Assembly (NCBI GenBank): GCA_945870035.1
Contig: CAMBQQ010000027.1
Coordinates: forward strand, 1-43,338
Reading direction: 5' to 3'
Length of the DNA stretch: 43,338 bases
From: Rhizobium sp. Q54
GTDB taxonomy: Bacteria > Pseudomonadota > Alphaproteobacteria > Rhizobiales > Xanthobacteraceae
This document shows, piece after piece, positions 18,140 through 25,737 of the stretch. The position numbers and the translations under genes are program-made. The notes under the pieces are model-generated. The model did not search any database, was not told the DNA's origin, and worked only from the letters and a program-made list of their open reading frames with translations. Within the stretch, counting starts at the first letter, position 1, and each line of letters starts with the position of its first letter.

Positions 18140-19084
18140 ATGGCAATCGACGCCCGCAAAACCCCGAGCGAAAATCCGCCCGCGGCCCGGCACTGGACCG
18201 TACGCGGATTTGCCAACCCTTATCTGCTGCTGGCGCTGGCGTCGCTGTTCTGGTCCGGCAACCATATCGTCGGCCGCGCCGCCGGCGGCCACGTGCCGTC
18301 GATGGCGCTGTCGACGGCGCGCTGGCTGATCCCGGCCGTCGTGCTGTGGATGGTCGCGCACCGGCAAATCCGCCGCGACTGGCCGACGATACGCGCGCAC
18401 TGGAAGATGATGCTGTGGCTTGGCCTGACCGGCGGCGCGCTGTTCACGGCGCTGCAGTATATCGGGCTGAAATACACCAGCGCGCTGAATGTCTCCGTGT
18501 TGAATTCGCTGGTGCCGGTATTGATCGTGGCGATCGGCGCGCTTCTGTTCCGCGACCGCGTCAGCCTGCGCCAGACCGGCGGCATCGCGATCTCATTGTT
18601 CGGCGTATTGGTCATCGTCGCCCAAGGTCAGCTCGAAACGCTCAAGGCGCTCGGCTTCAACTGGGGCGACCTGATCATCGTGTTCAACATGATCGTGTTC
18701 GCGGTCTACGCTGTCTATTTACGGCAACGGCCGCAGATCCATCCGCTGAGCTTCCTGTTCGTGCTCGCGGTGATATCGTCGGCGGGCACGCTGCCGTTCT
18801 TCATCGCCGAATCGCTATCCGGCGACACCTTGCAACCGACCTGGCTGACGGTGATGTCGATTGCCTATGTCTCGATCTTTCCCAGCGTGCTGGCCTTCGC
18901 CGCGTGGAACCGCGGCGTCGAACTGATTGGCGCCAATCGTGCCGGGCCGTTCGTGCATCTGGTGCCGGTCTATACCGCTCTGGTGGCCGGCGCGCTGCTC
19001 GGCGAACACCTTGCCGTCTTCCATGTTGCCGGGTTTGTTCTGATCATCGCCGGCGTCTGGCTGGCGGCGCACAAGGCGGGCTGA
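18140..19084 (+). CDS. EamA/DMT-family transporter
   Basis: A 314-residue membrane protein with ten predicted helices in two EamA repeats (about residues 27-160 and 175-310). The family motif appears in each half (LFTALQYIGLKYTSALNVSV and FAAWNRGVELIGANRAGPFV). Its start is 7 bp after the GntR stop and its stop is 2 bp before the kinase start, so it is firmly inside the operon. EamA proteins move amino acids, sugars or metabolites, mostly outward. In this setting it could release a pathway intermediate or add an import route; the substrate is unknown. Confidence 0.9.
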   Translation: MAIDARKTPSENPPAARHWTVRGFANPYLLLALASLFWSGNHIVGRAAGGHVPSMALSTARWLIPAVVLWMVAHRQIRRDWPTIRAHWKMMLWLGLTGGALFTALQYIGLKYTSALNVSVLNSLVPVLIVAIGALLFRDRVSLRQTGGIAISLFGVLVIVAQGQLETLKALGFNWGDLIIVFNMIVFAVYAVYLRQRPQIHPLSFLFVLAVISSAGTLPFFIAESLSGDTLQPTWLTVMSIAYVSIFPSVLAFAAWNRGVELIGANRAGPFVHLVPVYTALVAGALLGEHLAVFHVAGFVLIIAGVWLAAHKAG

Positions 19085-19086
19085 AA

Positions 19087-19980
19087 ATGATCGTCATCGA
19101 CTGGGGCACGTCGAGCTTCCGCGCTTTCCGCATCGCCACCGACGGTGCCGTGCTCGATCGGCGTTCCGCGCCGCGCGGCATCATGCATGTGGAGGGCGGC
19201 CGCTTCGCCGAGACGTTGCGCGAGCATATCGACGACTGGTTGACGGCCGGCGAAAGCCGCGTGCTCTTGTCCGGCATGATCGGCAGCCGGCAGGGTTGGA
19301 AGGAAGCGCCCTATGTGCCTTGCCCGGCCGGCGCCGCGGAATTAGGCGCGGCTCTGGTCGACGTTCCGTTCGACGGCGCACAGGGAAACGTTCAAGTGAA
19401 GCTTGTGCCGGGCATGAACGGCACTGACGCCTCCGGCGTCGCCGAAGTGATGCGCGGCGAGGAAACCCAGATCATTGGCGCGCTCGCCATGATTGGCAGC
19501 AATGGCCTCGCCTGCCTGCCCGGCACGCATTCGAAATGGGTGCGCGTCGAGGACGGCCGCATCGCGCGCTTTACCTCGCACATGACCGGCGAGGCGTTCA
19601 GCGCGCTGCGCGACCACACCATCCTCGGCCGCATGATGAAAGACGGCGCGCCGAATGACGCGGCCTTTAACGCCGGTGTTACGCGATCCGCCGAGCCGGG
19701 CGGTCTGCTGCATCATCTGTTCGGCGTGCGGACGCAGACCTTGTTCGGCAAACTCGCCGAGACCGACGGCGCGTCCTACCTGTCCGGCCTTCTCATCGGC
19801 CACGAACTGCGTGCCGAACTGACTGGCGCGCAAGGCGAAGTGCATCTCATCGGCGCGCCGGAACTGGTAGCGCTCTATGCGCGGGCGCTTGCCGCGTGCG
19901 GCGCGAAAACAATCAGTCATGATGCCGACGCTTCCGTGCGCGGTTTAATTATTATCGGGGAGCATGCGCGATGGCAGTGA
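19087..19980 (+). CDS. dgoK: 2-dehydro-3-deoxygalactonokinase
   Basis: A 297-residue sugar kinase of the DgoK family, close to the E. coli length (292). The N-terminus MIVIDWGTSSFRAFRI carries the phosphate-1 motif of the ASKHA-like fold. VLLSGMIGSRQGWKEAPYVP, the CLPGTHSKWVRVEDGRI block and FTSHMTGEAFSALRDHTILG are strongly conserved DgoK signatures. It phosphorylates 2-keto-3-deoxygalactonate with ATP to give KDPGal. The true start is the ATG at 19087, 2 bp after the previous stop; the frame stays open upstream through the exporter gene but that is an overlapping shadow. It overlaps the aldolase gene by 10 bp. Confidence 0.92.
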   Translation: MIVIDWGTSSFRAFRIATDGAVLDRRSAPRGIMHVEGGRFAETLREHIDDWLTAGESRVLLSGMIGSRQGWKEAPYVPCPAGAAELGAALVDVPFDGAQGNVQVKLVPGMNGTDASGVAEVMRGEETQIIGALAMIGSNGLACLPGTHSKWVRVEDGRIARFTSHMTGEAFSALRDHTILGRMMKDGAPNDAAFNAGVTRSAEPGGLLHHLFGVRTQTLFGKLAETDGASYLSGLLIGHELRAELTGAQGEVHLIGAPELVALYARALAACGAKTISHDADASVRGLIIIGEHARWQ

Positions 19981-20594
19981 CCTTCAAGGACTGGCTGGCG
20001 CGCTCGCCGCTGGTCGCCATTCTGCGCGGCGTCAAGCCCGATGAAGTCGAGGCGATTGCCGATGCGCTGGAAACAGCCGGCATCGCCATCATCGAAGTGC
20101 CGCTGAATTCGCCCGATCCGCTCGACAGCATTGCGCGGCTGGCGAAGAATTTCGGCGCGCGACTGTTGATCGGCGCCGGCACGGTGATGTCGCCGGAGCA
20201 AGTCGCGCAGATCGCGGACGTTGGCGGCAGGCTGATCGTGACGCCGCATGCCGATGTCGCGGTGACGCGCGCCGCGAAGCAGCATGGCATGCTCGCGGTG
20301 CCCGGCTTCTTCACGCCGACCGAGGCTTTCGCGCTGCTCGCCGCTGGTGCCGATGCGCTGAAATTGTTTCCCGCCGAAGGCGCGCGCCCGGAAGTCCTGC
20401 GCGCCATCCGCGCCGTGCTGCCGCCTGAAACCTTGGTGCTACCGGTCGGCGGTGTCGATGCCGCCAACATCGCGGCCTGGCGCATCGCCGGCGCGGCCGG
20501 TTACGGCATTGGCTCAGCGGTCTACAAGCCGGGGGATACGGCGGCCGTGGTGGCCGACAAGGCGAAGCGGCTGGTGGCAGCCGTGGCCAGCTGA
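19971..20594 (+). CDS. dgoA: 2-dehydro-3-deoxy-6-phosphogalactonate aldolase
   Basis: A 207-residue class I aldolase (KDPG/KDPGal type). Catalytic Glu42 lies in IEVPLNSPDP; the PLNSP form is typical of galactonate DgoA rather than of Eda. Schiff-base Lys131 lies in ALKLFPAE, and LIGAGTV, VTPHAD and PVGGV complete the barrel motifs. It splits KDPGal into pyruvate and glyceraldehyde-3-phosphate. Translational coupling to dgoK is likely from the 10-bp overlap. It closes the rightward operon and is convergent with the next gene, with only 5 bp between stop codons. Confidence 0.93.
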   Translation: MAVTFKDWLARSPLVAILRGVKPDEVEAIADALETAGIAIIEVPLNSPDPLDSIARLAKNFGARLLIGAGTVMSPEQVAQIADVGGRLIVTPHADVAVTRAAKQHGMLAVPGFFTPTEAFALLAAGADALKLFPAEGARPEVLRAIRAVLPPETLVLPVGGVDAANIAAWRIAGAAGYGIGSAVYKPGDTAAVVADKAKRLVAAVAS

Positions 20595-20599
20595 GCGAC

Positions 20600-21682
20600 T
20601 CACCAATTGGGTTTGGTCGCACCTGTGGCCGGCGTCTCTATGTCCTGGAGAAGCTTGGGCGCGGCTTCCCGTAGCTCCTTTGGAAGCGCCGTCAAGTCGG
20701 GGCTGTCGAAAGATTTGCTCAGGTAGCGCATCGCAATAATGGCGACAGCTTTTGCCTGCTCCAGGTCGCGCGCCGCCTTGATCGGCTCGCGATCCTGCCG
20801 CCTTGATACCCAAGCCTTGTGAAGCGCGAAAGCGCGCGGATCGATGACGACAAGGCGCACGGGATAGCCTCTTTCATCGATGGCAACAGCTTCCAGCTTT
20901 GGTGAATTGACAAGCCAGGCAAGTCCGAAGATCGGCGCTCCCTCCAGATCGTCCGGCAGGTTTGTCAGCGCCGGCGGAAGAAGATCGCGAATGGGATCCT
21001 TCGCTTCCGGCCTTATGAAGTCGACCAGATACCCGTCACGATTGGCGGCGCGGAAGCTGCGCGAGTTGGTTGGCGCAAACGATCGGTCTATTTTTTGCAG
21101 AATACCAATCAGGCCGGTGGCGCCGAGACCGCTCACCGCCAAGCTTATGTGACGTCTTGCATCGAAAAGAAGATCGACATCGCCCGTTGCAACAAGTCCG
21201 CTGTCGACATGGACGCCCGCCGAAACTTCGTAGGCATAAATCGCATTGGTGCCGACGACGACGAGGTGTTGACCCATCAATCTCCTGTCGTCGCATTCCC
21301 GGACGATGCGCGCTGCGATCGTTGGCACGCGGCCAAGCCCCATCGCAACGTTCACAGGCGCGAAGGCGTCGAGCTTTGCCGACAGGCTTGTCAGCCGGTC
21401 TTTGTTATCAGCGCGCCCACGGATAAAGGCATCGTAGATGGCTTCGGTTTCGCTATTCCGCGGTCCGAGGGAGGTTTCGGTCTTGCCGATTTTGCGAAGG
21501 AGATAATTCGTGCCGCTCCGTTCGCCCCACCGCATGCTCCCGGTAAAGCGCCGGTTCCCGTCCTCGTTGGCTGCCCGCCATGCTTGATAGACTTGCTGGG
21601 TGTCTATCAATTGGCGCCGCTGCGCTCCAGATAAGACATTAACAGACAAGGGTTTTCCACTTTTGTGCCATCCCTGCCTCAT
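20600..21682 (-). CDS. GSU2403-family nucleotidyltransferase-fold protein
   Basis: A 360-residue protein. Conserved blocks are GSMRWGERSGTNYLLRK (about 48-64), SLGPRNSETE (71-80), then a nucleotidyltransferase-like core with V-V-V-G-T145-N-A and T-G-D168-V-D170-L-L-F. The two aspartates are spaced like the metal-binding pair of the minimal NTase fold (cf. AbiEii). A DFIRPE-type block and a helical C-terminal part follow. Function is unknown; related NTase folds occur as toxins and phage-defence proteins. It lies just 3' of tRNA-Pro, behind an AT-rich leader that carries two composite dyads, one of which covers its start codon. The ATG at 21682 has no good ribosome-binding site; a TTG at 21649 is an alternative. 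Confidence 0.75.
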   Translation of the reverse strand: MRQGWHKSGKPLSVNVLSGAQRRQLIDTQQVYQAWRAANEDGNRRFTGSMRWGERSGTNYLLRKIGKTETSLGPRNSETEAIYDAFIRGRADNKDRLTSLSAKLDAFAPVNVAMGLGRVPTIAARIVRECDDRRLMGQHLVVVGTNAIYAYEVSAGVHVDSGLVATGDVDLLFDARRHISLAVSGLGATGLIGILQKIDRSFAPTNSRSFRAANRDGYLVDFIRPEAKDPIRDLLPPALTNLPDDLEGAPIFGLAWLVNSPKLEAVAIDERGYPVRLVVIDPRAFALHKAWVSRRQDREPIKAARDLEQAKAVAIIAMRYLSKSFDSPDLTALPKELREAAPKLLQDIETPATGATKPNW

Positions 21683-21716
21683 AATAGTGGAAAATCATAT
21701 TATTTCAATATGATAG
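21631..21716. repeat. 86-bp composite dyad, unit 1 (degenerate)
   Basis: Inner arms TTTTCCAC (21653-21660) and GTGGAAAA (21687-21694) are perfect inverted repeats 26 bases apart. Outer 12-base segments at 21631 and 21705 share ATAAG and TCAA with unit 2 at exactly the same offsets. The unit spans the start codon of the GSU2403-family gene (21682). A further palindrome, TCATATT-N5-AATATGA, lies at 21695-21713. By eye 46 of 86 positions match unit 2. Confidence 0.75.
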
Positions 21717-21727
21717 GGATAAAATGA

Positions 21728-21813
21728 ATAAGTATTTGAAAAATATAAATTTTCCACCCTATTGCAAATTCTCGCTCGAATAAGTGGAAAAGACCGCACT
21801 CTCAAATACTTAT
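21728..21813. repeat. 86-bp composite dyad, unit 2 (perfectly symmetric arms)
   Basis: Outer arms ATAAGTATTTGA (21728-21739) and TCAAATACTTAT (21802-21813) are perfect 12-bp inverted repeats. Inner arms TTTTCCAC (21750-21757) and GTGGAAAA (21784-21791) are perfect 8-bp inverted repeats. Both pairs share one centre (21770.5), with exactly 10 bp between outer and inner arms on each side. It starts 97 bp after unit 1. It could be a protein-binding operator, a recombination site, or an RNA hairpin of two stacked stems. Confidence 0.85.
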
Positions 21814-21894
21814 GATAAAAAACAGCACGGCGCAGACACGCCGCTCATCTCTCAAGACGATTTGGAAATATGAGAAAAGCCCCGGGTGGCCAAT

Positions 21895-21971
21895 TGGTCG
21901 GAGTGGCAGGATTTGAACCTGCGACCCCCTCGTCCCGAACGAGGTGCGCTACCAGACTGCGCTACACTCCG
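21895..21971 (-). tRNA. tRNA-Pro (anticodon CGG)
   Basis: A 77-nt tRNA with the 3' CCA encoded (21895-21897). The acceptor stem is CGGAGTG / CACTCCG, the D arm is GCGC-loop-GCGC, and the anticodon stem CCTCG / CGAGG carries the loop TTCGGGA (anticodon CGG, proline). The T arm is GCAGG-TTCAAAT-CCTGC and the discriminator base is A. Its 3' end faces the AT-rich spot with the GSU2403-family gene, the usual side for integrated elements. Confidence 0.97.
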
Positions 21972-22016
21972 ACTGTCGGCGGCCTTATAACCCCCTCACG
22001 TTTGAAACCGCAAGCG

Positions 22017-22088
22017 GCGCATGACCCCGAAAAGCATGTCCTCGACCCCGATCGGGGATGGATACCGGGTTTCGGACAGGTCATGCGC
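22017..22088. repeat. RPE-type intergenic palindrome (GCGCATGAC ... GTCATGCGC)
   Basis: The ends GCGCATGACC and GGTCATGCGC are perfect inverted repeats, with CCCGAAAAGC and GGATACCGGGTTTCGG inside. This matches the dispersed palindromic unit common in rhizobial genomes. It lies between tRNA-Pro and the Sua5 gene. Confidence 0.8.
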
Positions 22089-22113
22089 GAATAAGCAGGC
22101 GAAGTGAGAGAAA

Positions 22114-23088
22114 ATGACTGTTGAACCGGGCACACGGGTGCTGAAGGCCAATCAAGCCGCGATTTCCGCGGCGGCCGCTGCCCTGCGCCAGGGCGGGCTG
22201 ATCGCCTTCCCGACCGAGACCGTCTATGGCTTAGGGGCCGACGCCTGCGACGGCGCGGCGGTCGCCCGGCTCTACGCCGCCAAGGGCCGCCCCGCCTTCA
22301 ATCCCTTGATCGCCCATGTCGCCGGTCTCGACGCCGCCCGCCAGCTCGCCGTGTTCGACGCCGAAGCCGAGAAACTGGCCGCCGCCTTCTGGCCCGGCCC
22401 GCTGACGCTCGTCCTGCCGAAGCGGCCCGACTGCCCGGTGGCGGCGCTGGCGCTGGCCGGGCTCGACAGCATCGCCATCCGGGTGCCGAGCCACCCCACC
22501 GCTCTGGCGCTGCTCGCCGCATTCGGCGGCCCGGTAGTGGCGCCTTCGGCCAACCGCTCCGGCCATGTCTCGCCGACCAGCGCGGCGCATGTGCTGGCCG
22601 ATTTGCGCGGCCGCATCGACCTCATTCTCGACGATGGCGACTGCGATGTCGGCGTTGAATCGACCATCGTCGCGCTGCTCGGCGAACCGACCTTGCTGCG
22701 GCCAGGCGGCCTGCCGCGCGAGGAGATCGAGCGCGTGCTCGGCCATGCATTGGTCTCACCCTCGGTCGAAGACGCAGCAGATGCGCCACTCGCCCCCGGC
22801 ATGCTGGCCTCGCATTACGCGCCGAAGGCCAAGGTGCGGCTCGAGGCGACGACCCCGCGCGCCGGCGAAGCGTTGCTCGCGTTTGGCCCTTCACCGTCTT
22901 TCGAGGGAACAACACTTAATCTGTCGCCACGCGGTGACCTGATCGAAGCGGCTGCTAATCTGTTTTCGCATTTGCGCGCGCTCGATGCCTCCGGCGCAAC
23001 CGCCATCGCCGTCATGCCGGTGCCGCATGACGGCCTCGGCGACGCCATCAACGACCGGCTTTCGCGCGCCGCCGCGCCGAAACCGTAG
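22114..23088 (+). CDS. L-threonylcarbamoyladenylate synthase (Sua5 type)
   Basis: A 324-residue enzyme that makes threonylcarbamoyl-AMP from threonine, bicarbonate and ATP, the first step of t6A37 tRNA modification. The YrdC/TsaC domain (about residues 12-200) has GGLIAFPTETVYGLGADA, KGRPAFNPLIAHV, FWPGPLTLVL, IRVPSHP, PVVAPSANRSG and STIVAL. A linker with the family motif APGMLASHYAPKAKV leads to the C-terminal Sua5 domain, so this is the long Sua5 form and not short TsaC. It is followed 20 bp downstream by the FAD oxidoreductase gene, probably one transcript. Confidence 0.94.
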   Translation: MTVEPGTRVLKANQAAISAAAAALRQGGLIAFPTETVYGLGADACDGAAVARLYAAKGRPAFNPLIAHVAGLDAARQLAVFDAEAEKLAAAFWPGPLTLVLPKRPDCPVAALALAGLDSIAIRVPSHPTALALLAAFGGPVVAPSANRSGHVSPTSAAHVLADLRGRIDLILDDGDCDVGVESTIVALLGEPTLLRPGGLPREEIERVLGHALVSPSVEDAADAPLAPGMLASHYAPKAKVRLEATTPRAGEALLAFGPSPSFEGTTLNLSPRGDLIEAAANLFSHLRALDASGATAIAVMPVPHDGLGDAINDRLSRAAAPKP

Positions 23089-23108
23089 AAGACAAGGACC
23101 CCACATCG

Positions 23109-24533
23109 ATGAACGAACACCTGCGCCGCGCGCCCGCGCCCGACCTGCTGCCGCGCTTCGCGGCCATCGTCGGCGACAAATATGCCGTCACCGACCCGCA
23201 GACTCTGGCGCCGCATCTCATCGAAGGCCGCGGACTGTATCAGGGCGTCACCTCGCTGATGCTGCGACCCGGTTCAACGGAAGAAGTTGCGGCCATCCTC
23301 AAGCTCGCCAACGAGACCAAGACGGCGATCGTACCGCAAGGCGGCAATACCGGGCTGGTCGGCGGCCAGATTCCGTTCGACGGCGAACTCATTTTGTCAC
23401 TGACCCGGCTCGATAAAATTCGCGAGGTCGATGCCTCATCCAACACCATCACAGTCGAGGCCGGCGTCGTCCTGCAGAAAGCGCAGGATGCCGCTGCGGC
23501 TGCCGGCCGGCTGTTTCCTTTGTCGCTCGGCTCGGAAGGCTCGTGCACCATCGGCGGCAATCTCTCGACCAATGCCGGCGGCACCGGCGCGCTGGCCTAC
23601 GGCATTGCCCGCGAACTGGTCGCCGGCGTCGAAGTGGTGCTGGCCGACGGCCGCGTCATGCATCTGTTGCGCAAGCTGAAGAAGGACAATACCGGCTACG
23701 ACCTGCGCCACATCTTCGTCGGCGCCGAAGGCACGCTCGGCATCATCACCGCCGCGGTGCTGAAACTGTTTCCGCAGCCGCGCGCGGTCGAGACGGCGTT
23801 CATCGGTCTGAAGTCGCCGGACGCGGCGGTGAAACTTCTGAACCTGGCGCAAGCGCGCATCGGCGGCACCGTCACCGGTTTTGAATTGATGGTGCGTGGC
23901 ATTGTCGAAATGGCTCTCAAGCACGGCCATGGTAACCGCGATCCGCTGGCCGGCGCGCATCCGTGGTACGTCCTGATGGAGGTGTCGTCGCAGCAGAGCG
24001 AAGGCTTGCGCGACGCGCTCGAAACCTTCCTCGGCGACGCCATCGAGCAGGATCTGGTCGAAGACGCCACGATCGCCGCGAACCTCGACCAGCGCAAGGC
24101 GTTCTGGCATTTGCGGCATTCGTTGACCGAAGTGCAGAAGCCGGAAGGCGGCTCGATCAAGCACGACGTCTCGGTGCCGGTCGCCGCGGTGCCGGCCTTC
24201 ATCGCCGAAGCAAGCGCGGCTGTTGAGGCCCTGATCCCGGGGTCGCGACCAGTTCCATTCGGCCATGTCGGCGACGGCAATATTCATTTCAATGTCAGCC
24301 AGCCCGTCGGCGCCGACAGCAAGGCGTTTCTCGCGCGCTGGACAGAGGTCAACGCCGTCGTCGACAAGATCGTGCTCAAGTATCAGGGCTCGATCTCGGC
24401 CGAGCACGGCATCGGCAAGCTCAAGCGCGAGTCACTGGTCAAGGTGAAGGACCCTGTGGCGCTTGCGCTGATGCGCGACTTGAAGAAGATGCTGGACCCG
24501 AACGGCATATTGAACCCGGGCAAGGTGCTTTAA
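23109..24533 (+). CDS. FAD-binding oxidase/dehydrogenase (D-2-hydroxyglutarate / D-lactate dehydrogenase type)
   Basis: A 474-residue flavoprotein of the VAO/GlcD family. The N-terminal PCMH FAD domain (about residues 40-220) has PQGGNTGLVGGQ, LSLGSEGSCTIGGNLSTNAGG and GAEGTLGIITAAVLKLFP. The C-terminal domain carries the metal/substrate histidines PFGHVGDGNIHFN and the ISAEHGIGKLKR block. The composition and length match D-2-hydroxyglutarate dehydrogenases and close D-2-hydroxyacid oxidases. It should oxidise a D-2-hydroxy acid to the 2-keto acid and pass electrons to an ETF or quinone. The precise substrate is uncertain. Confidence 0.92.
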   Translation: MNEHLRRAPAPDLLPRFAAIVGDKYAVTDPQTLAPHLIEGRGLYQGVTSLMLRPGSTEEVAAILKLANETKTAIVPQGGNTGLVGGQIPFDGELILSLTRLDKIREVDASSNTITVEAGVVLQKAQDAAAAAGRLFPLSLGSEGSCTIGGNLSTNAGGTGALAYGIARELVAGVEVVLADGRVMHLLRKLKKDNTGYDLRHIFVGAEGTLGIITAAVLKLFPQPRAVETAFIGLKSPDAAVKLLNLAQARIGGTVTGFELMVRGIVEMALKHGHGNRDPLAGAHPWYVLMEVSSQQSEGLRDALETFLGDAIEQDLVEDATIAANLDQRKAFWHLRHSLTEVQKPEGGSIKHDVSVPVAAVPAFIAEASAAVEALIPGSRPVPFGHVGDGNIHFNVSQPVGADSKAFLARWTEVNAVVDKIVLKYQGSISAEHGIGKLKRESLVKVKDPVALALMRDLKKMLDPNGILNPGKVL

Positions 24534-24556
24534 GCAATTGCACAAGGCAAAATCAG

Positions 24557-24766
24557 CTAATCCATACCGCCGCCGTCGATGACTTCATGCGCAAATGCGA
24601 GCGCATCCGCTGCAGAATATCGAGCCGAAGGTGACTTAAATTGCGCAACAGACTCGCCGCTAAATTTTATAATAATCCTGCTTCCGTCTATTTTTTTGAT
24701 TTTGCTGAACCAATTGCCGGATCGCTCCTCAAATACTTCAATCGAATAGCCCTTATAGTTTTCCAT
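24557..24766 (-). CDS. Small hypothetical protein
   Basis: A 69-residue protein beginning MENYKGYSIEVFEERSGNWF, with a beta-rich first half and a helical end (YSAADALAFAHEVIDGGGMD). A good ribosome-binding site (GGAGAGA) lies 6 bases upstream of the ATG. The sequence is more AT-rich than its surroundings, which suggests acquisition by transfer. It resembles small single-domain proteins that bind or modify nothing known. No family is claimed. Confidence 0.6.
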   Translation of the reverse strand: MENYKGYSIEVFEERSGNWFSKIKKIDGSRIIIKFSGESVAQFKSPSARYSAADALAFAHEVIDGGGMD

Positions 24767-24861
24767 CGCATCTCTCCAATGCCACTAGCAAAACCGTAGA
24801 GCTAATTAGCCTAGCGTAATCCGCCGTCGCAACAATGCCGCGCAATACGCAATGCACTTTT

Positions 24862-25641
24862 CTAAAACAACACGCCTTGGCCGTCGTTCTTCTTCGCCTT
24901 CACCGGCTTCGCCGCCTTGACGCGCTTGCGGATCGGCTCGAGGCCCGGCTCGCCGCCGAGCGGTCCGGTAAACAATTCGAGCAATTTCGGATTGTCGTTG
25001 GCGACGCGGTTGACGTCGAGCGACACCGGATAAGCTTCCAGCAATTCATCGGGCGCCGCGCGGATCAATGTTTGCGCCAATGCCGCGTCGACGCTGCTTT
25101 CAAAATCGCCTTTGCCGAGCCAGCGGTCGAATTCGTCGGGCGGGATAATAACTGGCATTCGGTCATGAATCGGGGCGAGGGTCGCATTCGCCGCGGTGGT
25201 GACGATGGCCGCGCTGTCGAGTTCCTCGCCGTTCGGCCCGGTCCAGGTCTCCCACAGTCCGGCAAAGGCGAGCGGCGCGCCCGACTTGGCGTGGATGTAA
25301 TAAGGCTGCTTGCGCGGCGCGCCGGCTTTCCATTCGTAAAAGCCATCGGCCGGGATCAGGCAGCGCCGCCGTTTCATCGCCGCGCGAAAAGCGGGCTTCG
25401 CAGCGATGCCCTCGCCGCGCGCATTGATGATGAGCGAGAACGCCTTCGGATCCTTGACCCAGGACGGCAGCAGCCCCCAGCGCACCAACGCGAACTGACG
25501 CTTGCCATCCACCAGTCGCACAACCGCTACAGGTTGCGTCGGCGCGATGTTATAGCGTGACGGGAAGTTGGGCTGTTCAGCATAGCCGAACAAGGCCCGG
25601 ATCGCTTCCGGCGATGACGTTAGCGTGTAGCGGCCACACAT
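24862..25641 (-). CDS. SOS response-associated peptidase (SRAP, YedK/HMCES)
   Basis: A 259-residue SRAP protein that crosslinks to abasic sites in single-stranded DNA and shields them. The catalytic set is complete. Cys2 becomes the N-terminus after Met removal (MCGRYT). Asn73 lies in N-A-R-G-E, Glu103 in F-Y-E-W and His159 in H-D-R-M-P-V-I. Other conserved blocks are YNIAPTQPV, RWGLLPSWVKDP and RRCLIPADGFYEW. The start must be the ATG at 25641, because the longer in-frame TTG would not expose Cys2. A Lys-rich tail (about 25 residues) may aid DNA binding. It stands alone on the minus strand. Confidence 0.95.
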   Translation of the reverse strand: MCGRYTLTSSPEAIRALFGYAEQPNFPSRYNIAPTQPVAVVRLVDGKRQFALVRWGLLPSWVKDPKAFSLIINARGEGIAAKPAFRAAMKRRRCLIPADGFYEWKAGAPRKQPYYIHAKSGAPLAFAGLWETWTGPNGEELDSAAIVTTAANATLAPIHDRMPVIIPPDEFDRWLGKGDFESSVDAALAQTLIRAAPDELLEAYPVSLDVNRVANDNPKLLELFTGPLGGEPGLEPIRKRVKAAKPVKAKKNDGQGVLF

Positions 25642-25737
25642 ATGCAACCATCCAAAACAGTCCGCGTTTAATCACGCCTTAACACTCGGCAATATAACAC
25701 TAGCCGACAGTGGAATACGGGTTGGGGAACCCTCTTT

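Noticed and set aside
18346-19086. Upstream extension of dgoK
   Set aside because: It lies entirely within the EamA gene in another frame and reads as low-complexity sequence. The DgoK family start is at 19087.
21631-21813. The dyads as integron attC sites
   Set aside because: The ends lack the RYYYAAC and GTTRRRY boxes, and no integrase or cassette series is present.
21850-21894. Terminator hairpin after tRNA-Pro
   Set aside because: The short CCC/GGG pairing followed by TTTT is too weak to call.
20603-21897. CCAATTGG at 20603-20610 and at 21890-21897 (overlapping the tRNA CCA end), as possible attachment sites around the GSU2403-family gene
   Set aside because: Only 8 bp, itself a palindrome, with no extension into the tRNA body. 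It is too short to claim an att pair.
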